From positions 1 through 64,000 of the forward strand of contig JBBHKE010002415.1 of NCBI GenBank assembly GCA_037447655.1: DNA of 64,000 nt, read 5' to 3'. Shown here piece after piece: positions 47,039-58,200 of this stretch (position 1 is its first letter; each line of letters opens with the position of its first letter). Both the position numbers and the translations under genes were made by a program. The DNA comes from Zygnema cylindricum (Eukaryota > Streptophyta > Zygnematophyceae > Zygnematales > Zygnemataceae). The notes beneath the pieces were generated by a model that was not told where the DNA came from, did not search any database, and worked only from the letters and a program-made list of their open reading frames with translations.

Positions 47039-47182
47039 CCACTCTCTCTATCCTTCAGTGACTACAACAAGTATGGTGGTTAGAGAGAGGAGGTGGAGGC
47101 AGGTTGTCCACCCTTTTCTTTTCCTTTTTATAGTGATATATTTAGACCTAAAAAATACTCTATAAATCTAGTAATTTTAACA
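47039..47182 (-). mobile_element. Element A 5' LTR, remaining part
   Basis: Starts with the second copy of CCACT and continues the LTR broken at 31605 (CTCTCTATCCTTCAGTGACT and so on), ending AATTTTAACA, then TTTAG. Confidence 0.92.
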
Positions 47183-47791
47183 TTTAGTGTTTCACTGTTT
47201 ATTTTGCGGTAGGTAGTAATTAGGGTTTTGGAGGTACTCGTAGAACAGTGACGTACAGGTTGTGTAGTTTGTCGTAAGTCAGGATAGTACTGTAGTACAA
47301 CCACCCGAATTAGTGTGACTAGTAGATACACGTTGTGAGCATATAGTTTAGGACTTAGGAAATTATGTATCATCTAGTTTTAGGATTATGCCATTTTAAG
47401 GGCAGTTTTGGGAAACCTCCAAGAGTCATATCTTACGTTTTGCTGGGTCTTTTGGCATGCAACTTTGGGAATTGTTAGTTTACTCCGTTGTGTATCAGTG
47501 TTAGAAATTTGAGGCATGTTGGCGTTTTTAGTCATATTTTGTGTAGGCTGAAAGTTGGCTGTTGAGTAGGTGTTTGATAGCTTCTGCTGTTTTCCATGTC
47601 TACTTCCACTACTACTGCTGGCAACGGTGGTTGTTGTTCTGCAACCAGCAACGGTGGTTGTTGTTCTGCAACGGTGGTTGTTCACCGTTGTTGTTCTGCA
47701 ATGGTGGTTGTTCACCGTTGTTGTTCTGCAACGGTGGTTGTAGAACAACAACAGTTTCTCCTGCAACGGCAACGGTGGTTGTAGAACAACA
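47183..47791 (+). mobile_element. Element C 3' LTR, remaining part
   Basis: Second TTTAG, then continues C's LTR (GGGTTTTGGAGGTACTCGTAG) to GTAGAACAACA|ACATG. It carries an internal minisatellite (47624-47790) absent from the 5' LTR. Confidence 0.9.
47624..47790. repeat. AACGGTGGTTGTTGTTCTGC minisatellite
   Basis: About seven imperfect units derived from the GGTGGTTGTAGAACAACA end of the LTR, including inverted forms (CACCGTTGTTGTTCTGC). Confidence 0.88.
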
Positions 47792-47796
47792 ACATG

Positions 47797-48554
47797 TCAG
47801 TGAAATAAAGAGTAATAACATCGCCACTGAAAGTATCATTGGCTTAAAAATATTTAGCATTAAAAAATTTCATCACAATCATTTAGTAGTTATGACAAAA
47901 AAAACAATTATGGCTCCAAAATTTCACTATTTTACACACTCTGAAACTGAATGTAGGCCCTGAACTTCGAAAAATTTCTATACCTTTCAACTTTCTCTTG
48001 AATCTTCTATCTATTCTCTCCTTTGAATTCCATTTTTATACAGATCATTTCACTATCTTCTTGTAGGGCAGTAAAAATATAATGTTGAATGTAATATGCT
48101 GTCAGAACTAAGTCAAAAACTTTGGCCCCAACATGAAAATTAAAAGGATTTAGGTTAAATTGTCGATCCGTTTAAAGGTATAAGTGTTTTTTATGGTTTT
48201 TAGGGTTTTTGTGAACAACCAACCATTTGTTTTTCCTTGACTGTTTAGCTACAGTTGTTTAAGGTAATTTGAAAAATCATGGGAGATAGTTTAGTAATTC
48301 AAGAAAATACAAACCAACCATTTTGTGATTGTACCACTTGACATGAGGCAGCCTACGCAAATCAAGGGAGAAAAGTTCAGAATCCCCACTGACAATTCAA
48401 ACAATGGAAGATAGTATTTTTTCGCCTTCAGGAACTTCTCATTAGATTGATGAGACAAGTGCCTATCTCAGTCTACTTGTTGAATTCCATAGGTGAGGTT
48501 AATTTTAGTAACGAACTTATTACTTAAAATGAAAAAGACTTGTTAATGTAACAT
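47797..48554. other. Intergenic, no recognised feature
   Basis: Sequence that was adjacent to 21789 before element C inserted. No gene seen. Confidence 0.6.
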
Positions 48555-49620
48555 ATGACAGATAATTAGATTAGATCATTTGACAGATAGATAGACAGAT
48601 AATTAGACAGATAATTAGATTAGATAATTAGATTAGATAATTTGACACATAATTGGACAGATAATTTGACAAATAATTACACAGATAATTAGACAGATAA
48701 TTTGACAGATAATTAGATTAGATGAATAGTATTGGAAGGATTTATTAGATAAGATGATGACAATAATTAGATTAGATAATTAAATTCGATAATTAGACTA
48801 GATAATTTGACATAGGTGAAGATTTGAAAAATAATTAGACAGATAATTAGACAGATAATTTGACACATTGGAGGTATATAGATAATTATATTATATGATT
48901 TATTAGGTTAGATGGTATTTGAAACAATTAGATTAGATAATAAAGATTATTTGACATAGTGGACAATTTGACAAATAGTAGATTAGATAATATTTAGACA
49001 AATAATTAGATTAGAAATTAGATTAGATAATTAGATTGATAATTTGATATGGACAAATAGTTAGACAGATAATTTGATTAGATAGATAATTAGATTAGAT
49101 ACATAATTAGATTAGATAGATCATTAGATTAGATAGTGAATTAGATTAGATAGATATTTAGATTGATAATTAGGCAGATAATTAGATTAGATAGATAATT
49201 AGATTAGATGGATAATTAGATTAGATAGGTTATTTGACAAATAATTAGAGATTAGATAATTTGACAGATTACTGGACGAATAATTAGATTAGATAGATCA
49301 TTAGATTAGATAGATAAATAGATTATATAGATAATTAGATAGATAATTAGATAGATAATTACATAGATAGATAATTATATAGACACTTAGATAGACAGAC
49401 AGATAGACAGATAGATAGACAGATAGATAGACAGATAGATAGACAGATAGATAGACAGATAGATAGACAGACAGATAGACAGACAGATAGACAGACAGAT
49501 AGATAGATAGATAGATAGACATATAGAGAGATAGATAGATAGATATGTTGATAGATAATTAGACAGGTTACATAGACAGATAATTACCCAAATAATTAGA
49601 CAGATAATTAGACAGATAAC
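48555..49620. repeat. ATTAGATTAG / ACAGATAATTAG satellite with GATA/GACA core
   Basis: Degenerate tandem array, reverse complement of 19840-20635. At about 49375-49545 it becomes nearly pure GATA/GACA tetranucleotides. Confidence 0.92.
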
Positions 49621-50609
49621 TCTGCTTCGTCTTTTAGGTTTTCTTTTCCAATTTTGTACTTTGAAATTTTCCAGTTTTCCTTCATTGTCTTCCCTTCTGT
49701 TTTTGGCTTCTACTCCTGTAAGATCTGTAGGTTCTTGCTCATCTCACAAAGTTCCTACACAACTCAAAATTGTCGTGTTCTACGGGTACATAAAAATGGA
49801 GACACCATGAAAAAAATTAGTGGACTCACCAAAAAAAATTGTGAAATACATTTCGTAGAACAGTATCAAGCTCATTTGTTTTCGCACTACCCTAAGAAAT
49901 TAAACATATGGTAGGAAAGTGATGACGTGGGCGACATGCAATCCATAGCGGTGAAAAAAGAAGCGAGATTCTCATAGATCCCTGTTGAAAAATTGGAGAG
50001 ATTTTTTGGATGGCGGCGCAGTCAGGATGGCGGCGGTTGTCAAATTCTAAAGGGAACCAAAAATAAAAAGGAGCGGCTGTGATTAGACAAAGAAATCGTG
50101 ACTGTGATTGGTCCAAGACGATTAAATTTTGCGAGGTCTGTCCGCATTTGCCGTTACCTCACGACACATATCACCCACGCCAAATGCTGTATATTTATTC
50201 TATTATTTGTCAATATGGTTACTCTATTTCATGTTATATCATGGTAAAAAACCCATATTACAGTTAAAAGTTACTCCTTTCAAGGGTCATTTTGGTAAGT
50301 CTGTTTAATATTTACGCTAAAACAGACGCGATCCTACATTAGAATACATTTTTAATGAAATTGGTGCGAAGTTTCCTATTCTAACTCAGTACGCGGAACG
50401 TTGAACAACTGTTACAAAAATATAATGGGAATAAAGACAAACACGTATTGTCGCCGTTTTACTATAAACTTCTAACATGTAGATTGACGTAAATGTTCAC
50501 ACTGACTACGATGCTGTCGACGAACGAGAGTTATGCGAACGAATTTTTTTCGATGTGATTGAGTCTTTTTGTTCAGTGCGATTTCACGTGCGTTTACGAT
50601 TTTGTTATA

Positions 50610-50837
50610 TCATTATATGTACCTTTCTACTTATAAAAGTACAAGTTTGCATGGTCGGACGCCGTCCTTACTCCACACTATTTAAAACGAACCTATATTA
50701 GAATTTTTGACGCTAATTAAACCTTACCTTAAATAGCACAATGAAAAATTTAGAATCGTTTACTCTATTTAACGTGATAGAGTCAAAATTTAGGGCGGCC
50801 GAATTAGCATTTTTTACTCTAATTAAGATTCGCGGTG
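50610..50837. mobile_element. M2-type right end
   Basis: CACACTATTTAAAACG..., then AGAGTCAAAATTTAGGG..., ending AAGATTCGCGGTG|TA. Closely parallels the right part of 50845-51969 and of 52208-52747. Left terminus not found. Confidence 0.6.
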
Positions 50838-51064
50838 TACTGTACACCGAGAATCATAGTTAGAGGAAAGAAATAATTAGAGTAAAATAATGAAAATAAA
50901 TAATTAGAGTTATTAATTCTAATTCGAGTAATCAACCCTCTTCAAAATAAAAATTTACTCTAATTTAGCAATAACCCTAATTTGGGTTTCTTTCCCTAAA
51001 TAATTATCCGCGCTGAATATCTTCAATGTAAATGAGGTACGCATATAGAGTCTGACAAAACGTA

Positions 51065-51144
51065 CAGTTTCACCTCATTATGACGTTTGCATTACGCGGT
51101 TTTTCAGTTTCACCTCATTATGACGTTTGCATTACGCGGTTTGT
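51065..51144. repeat. 40-bp tandem duplication
   Basis: CAGTTTCACCTCATTATGAC followed by GTTTGCATTACGCGGTTT, exact in both copies (51065 and 51105) up to the last bases. Confidence 0.95.
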
Positions 51145-51444
51145 TAAAACGCAGTTGCACGATTCACACTAGAAATGGATGACGGATGAGATGAGGAAAT
51201 GAATGTACTTTTTGTTTGGACGTGAATCGCCTTTGACGTCACTTCACGTCAACAAAAACGTCGCGATGTGATTCATGTTGCTGTACGATTCATTCGGGAT
51301 GCGACTTCCTGTTTTTTCAAAGTCGCATTTCTGCATTCCGAAAAGGTTTTCCGGAAAAAGAAGATGATTTACCACAGTTGTCAAGTTTTGACGCACTTGA
51401 CCTTATGTTTTGTCCATCGCTTCGCTACAAATCGTAAATTTTGT

Positions 51445-51594
51445 CCGTCGCTACGCTCCAAAAAGAAGGTTGGACAGTCGAGCGGTCGACAAAGGAGGTT
51501 GGACTGTCGAGATTTGACGCCGTCCCTACGCTCCAAAAAGGAGGTTGGACTGTCGAGCGGTCGACAAAGGAGGTTGGACTGTCGAGCGGTCGAC
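51445..51594. repeat. 75-bp tandem duplication with SalI-like palindromes
   Basis: Two copies (51445, 51520) of a unit with GTTGGACTGTCGAG and GCGGTCGACAAAGGAG sub-repeats. Confidence 0.9.
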
Positions 51595-52207
51595 CTGTTT
51601 GGCGCTTCTGTTTTGTTTTTTTGCGGACTGAATGGTACGATATTATTCGTTTCCCCATGTCATTCGGCATCCATTTCTAGTGTGAATCGTTCATGATAAC
51701 GGCCTGTACGGCCTGTATTGAATCATTTTTTGTACTTTTTTAGTTAATAAAGTAGGTTAGTAAAGTACAGGTAAGCACGGTCAAACACCAACCGTACGCC
51801 ACACTATTTAAAATGACATTATGTTAAAGTTGTTAACGCTGATTCAAAAAGTACTGTACCTTAAATAATGAAAATATTAATTTAGAATTATGTACTCTAT
51901 TTAGGGTGGTAGAGTCAAAATTAGGGGTGACGGAATTAGCGTATATAGCGCTAATTACGATTCACGGTGTACTGAACCTTGCATTTTTCGCGCTACGGAC
52001 AACGTGTGGGGCATGCGGGGCAACGTCCCACATTCATTTCGTTTTACGACGCGTCGGGCCGCGCGGACGTCTTGTGTATAAATATGTTTGGGTTTCTTTC
52101 ACGTTTGTGTTTTTTTTATATAAAAAACAATCACAACCCAATAAAAAACCCTAAACATCTAACCCTAATAATCTGAGGTGCCCGGGCGAAACCTAGTCTG
52201 TACAGTA

Positions 52208-52747
52208 CACCGTGTATCGCTATTAGTGTTAATGTTTTTTCACCACTTCAAACATAAATATACCGTCATTGACGCTAATTAAGAATTACAAAAAAAAAAA
52301 AAAAGGTGTATTCTAATTTCGGCGTTTATGCTAATTTGGGAACAGCCAAAATCGAATATTCGTCGTACGGTTATATACATTAATATATGTATCCGTACAA
52401 AATTTAGAAAACCGAACGCCGTCGTGAAATTCAAATATCCGTACATGTAAGACTAATTTACGTGTCAGAACAATCCCGTTTTTTTAGCGCACGATCCTAT
52501 GCGTGCGCGTCTGATTTAGCTCATTTTTTATAAAATTTTCACTTGAAAAGGTACATTTATGTACGGTCTGACATCAACCGTATACCACACTATTTAGATA
52601 TTATTGTAATTCGTCCTTTACGCTATTTTGTACGGTACCTTAATTAACGTCAAGGAAAAATTAAAATCATGTATCCTATTTGAGGAAAAAAATTAAAATT
52701 TTAAGAACCTAAATTAGTGTCGTTGATACTAATAACGATGCGCGGTG
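52208..52747. mobile_element. M2 element, 540 bp, TA-flanked
   Basis: TA|CACCGTGTATCGCTATTAG to AATAACGATGCGCGGTG|TA. Shares its right-end block with 50610-50837 and 50845-51969. Confidence 0.7.
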
Positions 52748-53493
52748 TACTGTGTGGGGCTATGTCCCACATGCCCCACTCCACGAGCCAAAATTTAACG
52801 AACCTAGTCTGTACTTTTGAAATCTTCACCGCAGAATTGTCGGTGGCGTACTTGACCGTACATGTACAACCTGGAAACGTACCACCTTTCAAAAGAAACG
52901 TATATGGTGAGTACATACGGTACAGTACTACTGTCCCGTAATAATGGTTCGTGGCAATAATATCTTCCGTACACTCTGGATTATGTTTTCTCATGGTTAA
53001 CTAAAATAATTATCAGTTTCATACCCTACCCGTTTTGTGCACATTATATCCATGAATTTCCAAGGACCAAAAAGAACCGCACGTGGCAACAATGGTCAGC
53101 TCAGTATATAGTATTTGCCTTCTTGGATTCCGCACGTGTTCCAGCCCTCTCTGATTGGGCTTTGTCTAACCCTCGCAGTTGCTCAGGAAATTGCTGTTTC
53201 TGTACCTGGCTTAGAAAAAGGTTCATGATTCGTGAATTTTCTCGGCCACGTGTTTTATTTTGATCGCCCGGAATGGTACACTGTTGTCTTTTTTTCATTT
53301 TTTGTCTTTATTGGCGTGTGCGAACGTAAGCGTGTCATGTTGTGCGGCTAATGTTTAAGTATGTGACGTCTGTTACGCTATGTCGGAAGCCTACGTGAAA
53401 GTTCACTCTTCTGTACCTTTAGACACTGGTACTGTACTTCGAGTACGAACATAAGTGTACGCTACTGTACTGTACAGGTAAGGTTCATTACAA

Positions 53494-53710
53494 CACCGCG
53501 AATCGTTATTGGCGTCAAGGTTTTTTGCGCCACATAAAACATCTTTTCTCCGTACACATTTGTCGGATTTTCAATTTGAGACCGCCAATTTGAAGCTGAG
53601 AATGTTACCTTTCAATCGCGACCGTCAGATCCACAATCCGACAAATCTGTACGGAGAAAAGATGTTTTGAGTGGCGAAAAAAACCTTGACGCTAATAGCG
53701 ATTCGCGGTG
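53494..53710. mobile_element. M1 foldback element, best copy
   Basis: 217 bp, nearly a perfect palindrome: CACCGCGAATCGTTATTGGC at the left, GCTAATAGCGATTCGCGGTG|TA at the right, with paired inner arms CATCTTTTCTCCGTACA and TGTACGGAGAAAAGATG. Confidence 0.85.
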
Positions 53711-54712
53711 TAGTTTTCTCGCCCGTGGAGACCTTCACACCATGCAAAACGCCGCCGCCTGCCCCACACGTTTGTCCGTAGCGCGGAAAATGCAAGGTTC
53801 GTAACCTTGCAAGTTTTCGCACGCGCGAGCACGGTGATTGGGCTCACACCGTTCCGGCCTCCCGTTGTCTCCGTGCCACCGTATGTTTAGGGTTATTTTA
53901 TTTCTGTCTTGTTTTTGTTTTATTAAAAAAACACAAAAATATATGATCCTAAACACATAAACCCTGTTGAGATACCCGATTGCGGAAGTGTGGGACGATT
54001 ACGTTACGTGTGTAATCGTTCCACACAGTTTTCTTTACTGGGCCTTGTACGAAACCCAGGCTGTACTGTACCGTAGTTGTCTGCGCGGCAAACTAACCGT
54101 AAAATAAAATAAGAGTGAAAAACTCAAAAAACTACTGTCGAAAGAAAAGGACATAATCGCGGACCAATGAACGTACACGAATACTGTCCCTCTTAGAGAA
54201 TAAAATTTTCAGCTCGTTTTGAGGTACAAATTGTTACGGCTGTACGGTTTCCCGCCGTACCAAACGAGACAGCGATACCTTCAACATCGTAAGGACTGAA
54301 GACCGTACTCTCTAAACTTGCGGCTGTTTAAACGGTTAAACACTAGCGTTTAAATACTTAAATCATCGGTCGTTCAAAGGTTTAGCCCGGAAAATCGTAC
54401 AGGTAGCTCTTATTATATTTGGAAGTTAACAAAATTAACCAAATTAACCACTTTCACAGGTCAAAAAATTATTCTCAATCTAAGTAGCTGGAGGAGAAAT
54501 AGCCAAAATTTCTTAAGTCATTAGTAAAGCTTCTAAAATCGATGTTAAAACTAGCTTCAAAAACATGGGTGCTTTTGCAGTGTGAAAGCTGACCATCAAC
54601 AAGAAAGGAAAGAGAGAGGGGAAGAAGAGAGAAGGAACGGAAGAAGGATCGTGATAGAAACAGGCATAGGGAGAGGAAGTGGAACTACGAAGGAGAGAGA
54701 TATTGGGAGGAG
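53711..54712. other. Region upstream of the lectin gene
   Basis: Contains a T-rich/A-rich foldback phrase (TTTTTGTTTTATTAAAAAAA near 53910) resembling those at 10315-10345 and 52105-52130. Purine-rich 5' leader (GAGAGAGGGGAAGAAGAG) at about 54600-54715. No other gene. Confidence 0.45.
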
Positions 54713-54751
54713 ATGAGAGAAGGAGAACACAGTAAATATAAATCAAAAAAT

Positions 54752-55253
54752 ATGGCCATGGTTATTATTGGCTCCTGCAGCCAAATCATTCAGTATGCTG
54801 CCATCTTTCTTATCCTCTTTGTAAATTTTTTTACCGCGAGAGTATCGGCCGTCGAGACAACGTCTCTGCAAACATATTCTCCCTCGTATAAAGGAGAGAT
54901 CTCGAAAACCCTAACGGAAAGTTGGTCGTCAAATTCGACAGAAGAGAACGACAAAAGATCGACGCAGAGGAGTACGGCGGCAATTGATTTCGTATGCACG
55001 GATTCGGTTTCCTGGGAAAAGTTTGAAAAAAAGGATTACCCTGGGTCTGATATCGGGATTTGGGTATTGACGAATTACGCCCCAGGCGATGCATGGAAAT
55101 ACTGCGCGGGTCTATGTGGCAATAATTGCGAATGCCAGGGATTCAGTTTGTCGCCAAAAACTAACAACGCTGAAACCTGCTGGCTCAAGGATTTCATTTC
55201 TGTATCGAGATTAACAAATAGCGCTGATTTGAATTTGTATGTCAAACGTGCAG
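54752..55253 (+). CDS. Lectin gene exon 1: signal peptide and PAN 1
   Basis: Hydrophobic core YAAIFLILFVNFF, then a Ser/Thr-rich stretch with an N-glycosylation site (NSTEEN). The PAN/apple-like domain has cysteines at 82, 118, 122, 126, 128 and 143, including the core CAGLCGNNCECQGF and TCWLKD. Donor GCAG|GTAAAG; one base of the next codon stays in this exon. Confidence 0.85.
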
Positions 55254-58200
55254 GTAAAGTTGCAGAACCAGATTTTGGACCAAATTACCGTTTTAAATGT
55301 CAAATGATAAGTTATTGTTTTTACATTTTTTTTGATGCAGTGTTTTATATTAATGGTCAACCATTTTATGTTTTTCCCAGTTGTGTTAGTTGTCGCGAAA
55401 ATAAGCTCTTTCTTTCAAATTCGTTAGTATTCAAACACAATCCTCTTACTAGCTAAATAAAGACAAGCCAAAAATATTTCTAAACCCAAACGAGAACCAC
55501 ATAGAAATATCTTTGCTTGTCCTATATAGCTAAGGTGATTTACTCATCTTCATGAGAAGAGGAAAAGAGAATCGATGGACTTTCAATAAGAAATGGTATA
55601 CATCTGTTACATTTATAAACTAACTTTTGTTCAAGAAGTGGTTAGTAGCTCTAAACATGGTAATAAGTTACAAGAAATACAAATTACAGTAGTTTTTGAA
55701 ATTTATGGTTCAAATATTAAGAACTAACTTGTCACAATCAATGGCTCATGTGATTCAGTATGCACGGAATACGTTTCTTGGCGGAAGTTTGAAAAAATGG
55801 ATTCCCCCGGGAATAATAACGTGGTGTGGACATTGAAAAACTACAGTCCAGACAAGGCATGGCAATTCTGTTCGAGTATATGCAGCAAAGACTGCAATTG
55901 CAAAGGCTTTAGTATGACGCCTATCGTTAACTCCGAACAAGCGTGTTACTTGAAATTTTTCGTTGAAGAGGAATCTAAGTTGATAATAACCAACAATTAC
56001 GATTTGTATGTCAAACGTCCAAGTAAGCCTCTAAATCCTTATCTTTCATCACGTTGTTGATTTTGACTGATTCCCGTTTTGTAAGTTGATTAGTTGTTGT
56101 TATTTGCATTGTTTTGATGATGCAGTGTTGTACGTTCAAGGTTAAATATTGTATGCCCAGTTATGAATCTCCAATTGTGACCGTTGTCCAAAGGATCTTT
56201 AACAATGACATATGAATTGTTGATATTGACAAATATGTAATTTCCCAGCTTTCGATGCACTACATTAAGCATCTTCAGATTTGATGTAAGATTCCTCCAT
56301 AGGTCTTGGGTGGTAAATTCTGACCTTAATTAACGACGTCACCCTAAGATTTTTTCCGTTGCCAAAACCAAGTTCATGTGGTTGAATAAGGTTATGAAAC
56401 CCATTCCTCTATTAAATGATGGAACCTTAGTGTGTTTTTTAGCATCATGGGGTGGTAAGACTAACTGTTGTGTGAAAGCACAAGAGTACACCGTCAACAA
56501 ATTACCTCTGGTTAGGAGTCCGGGAAAACCTACAAATATCATATTTTTTAATCCTAAGTAACTAACCATATTGGTATTAGTTTTGAAATTTTTGACAAGA
56601 AATAAGAAGTATTTGGACATGGTCAAATGTGTGGCTCGAAGGGCAATTATGTATAATGTTTGTAGGTGTTGTCGGCATTGGAGGATACACACAAAAGAGC
56701 TCAGGATCTTAAACCTTAAGGATAAATTTTTTGACCAATTGTGGACCTACTATCTTGTAGAAATTTGGCTACTCTCCAAGTCTACATTTATAGGTGGAAA
56801 AAAATCATTGTCTAAAAACCGTCCTTGCTAAGGTTTAAAATGAGAGAAACAGGTCTTTCCAATTTATAAAATGTCCTTCCTGTCTTTCCAATTTACAAAA
56901 TGTCCTTCCTTAACGTCAGCTAATTATTTCCTTAAACATATGAAAATGTGCTGATTGAGAACCATTTCTCTAATATTCACAATTAGACAGATTATCTAAA
57001 CTCAATTGTTACGCAGATTACTAACCCCTACTTAACAGTAGAGTTGGGAACGAACCTTAACACAGACCTATGTTTTCACATTTGCATCCGTAGTGCCTTT
57101 ATTTATCTCTTTATATCTTTTTTCTTCTTCTGAGCTCTTGCAATCAGAAAACAATACTCTTTGTAATTTTCTAATTTTTGTAAGTGTTATGTGATTAGAT
57201 TTGACTTTTCAACAACTCTCTTTATTTTCAAGTTATTGATGATTTGATTTCGGTTTAGAGAACTTTTTATTTCTCCTCATGCATTTATGTAATATTTTTA
57301 CATTTGTTTATGAGGTTCACTGTACTATGTAGTCTTATGAATTGTATTGAATTTCTAAATGTTTTTTTTTTTTGACAAAAATATCGCATTTTGTGGTCCT
57401 TGCAAAATGCACTTGATCTTTAATTGTAAAAGAAACGCGTTATGAACCGCCATTGTGTTCATTTGTTGACTTTGGGAATCTGAAAATTGATTTAATCTAC
57501 ACTAAATAATGTAAGAGCTATGAACTAATCTGAAGTGGCATATGACGTTGCTGCCTCAATCTGTTGGAAGATTCAATTTCTACTAGTTCAGATTCTAGAG
57601 GAATACATGCATGGTACTATGGGAAAACATTAAAAGAAAAGTACACCGTGAATTGCTATTAGTGTTAAGAAATTATTAGTGTTAAGGAACAATTAGTGTT
57701 CTTAACTCTATTTCGGATTCAAGGGCCTTTTGCCAAGAAAAAAATAACGCTAATTTCTACATGTAACACTAATTTGGGTACACATTCCCACAATGTAGCC
57801 GCTATTGGTAGCCGACGTTTGAACATGCGAGAATGATTTCTCCCGTCTTTATTACTTGGAAACAAATTTGGCGTTTCCCATTGCACGGCCACTCACTTTT
57901 CCGTCTCGATGTTGTTATCTAACACTTTTTCTGTACGTTTGTACGTAAAAACTAGCATTTTTAGAAAGGAATGACACATTTTGTACACTACACTATTTAA
58001 AAATCGCTCAAATTAGAGTCATTGCCGGTAATTCAACCGTACGTACATTAGCGTAAAGAAAAAAATAGAATTACTAATTCCATTTTAAGTTCGAGGGTCC
58101 AAATTTTGGGCGCCAAATTAGTGCTATTAACATTAATATCGATTCATGGTGTACTAAACTTGGTTTGTCCTGGTCACAACGTAAGGCATGTGACCAGGTG

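Larger units (their letters stand above)
27125..47182 (-). mobile_element. Copia element A (interrupted), target duplication TTTAG
   Basis: Minus-strand element inserted in the 3' LTR of C. TTTAG occurs at 27120-27124 and at 47183-47187. Parts: 3' LTR 27125-28162, internal region 28163-30701 (only 2.5 kb: gag start, RT and RNase H remnants, with protease and integrase deleted), 5' LTR 30702-31605 plus 47044-47182, the gap being element B. Both LTRs have TG...CA ends and total 1038 and 1043 bp. Confidence 0.9.
21795..47791 (+). mobile_element. Copia element C (interrupted), target duplication ACATG
   Basis: Full-length insertion on the + strand bounded by the same five bases, ACATG, at 21790-21794 and 47792-47796. 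It has a 5' LTR (21795-22781), an internal region (22782-26605) and a 3' LTR split in two (26606-27124 and 47188-47791) by the later insertion of element A. Its two LTRs differ at many positions, so it is old. About 4.8 kb plus the second LTR half belong to C itself; the rest of the span is nested elements. Confidence 0.9.
50845..51969. mobile_element. M2 element, 1.1 kb, TA-flanked
   Basis: TA|CACCGAGAATCATAGTTAG to CTAATTACGATTCACGGTG|TA. Contains internal duplications at 51065-51144 and 51445-51594. No transposase frame found; the 142-codon frame at 51268-51696 spans the duplications and shows no motif. Confidence 0.65.

Noticed and set aside
49301-49522. 73-codon YLSVYLSV repeat frame
   Set aside because: Direct translation of GATA/GACA repeats.
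51268-51696. 142-codon frame inside an M2 element as a possible transposase
   Set aside because: Spans tandem duplications and shows no DDE or helix-turn-helix signature.
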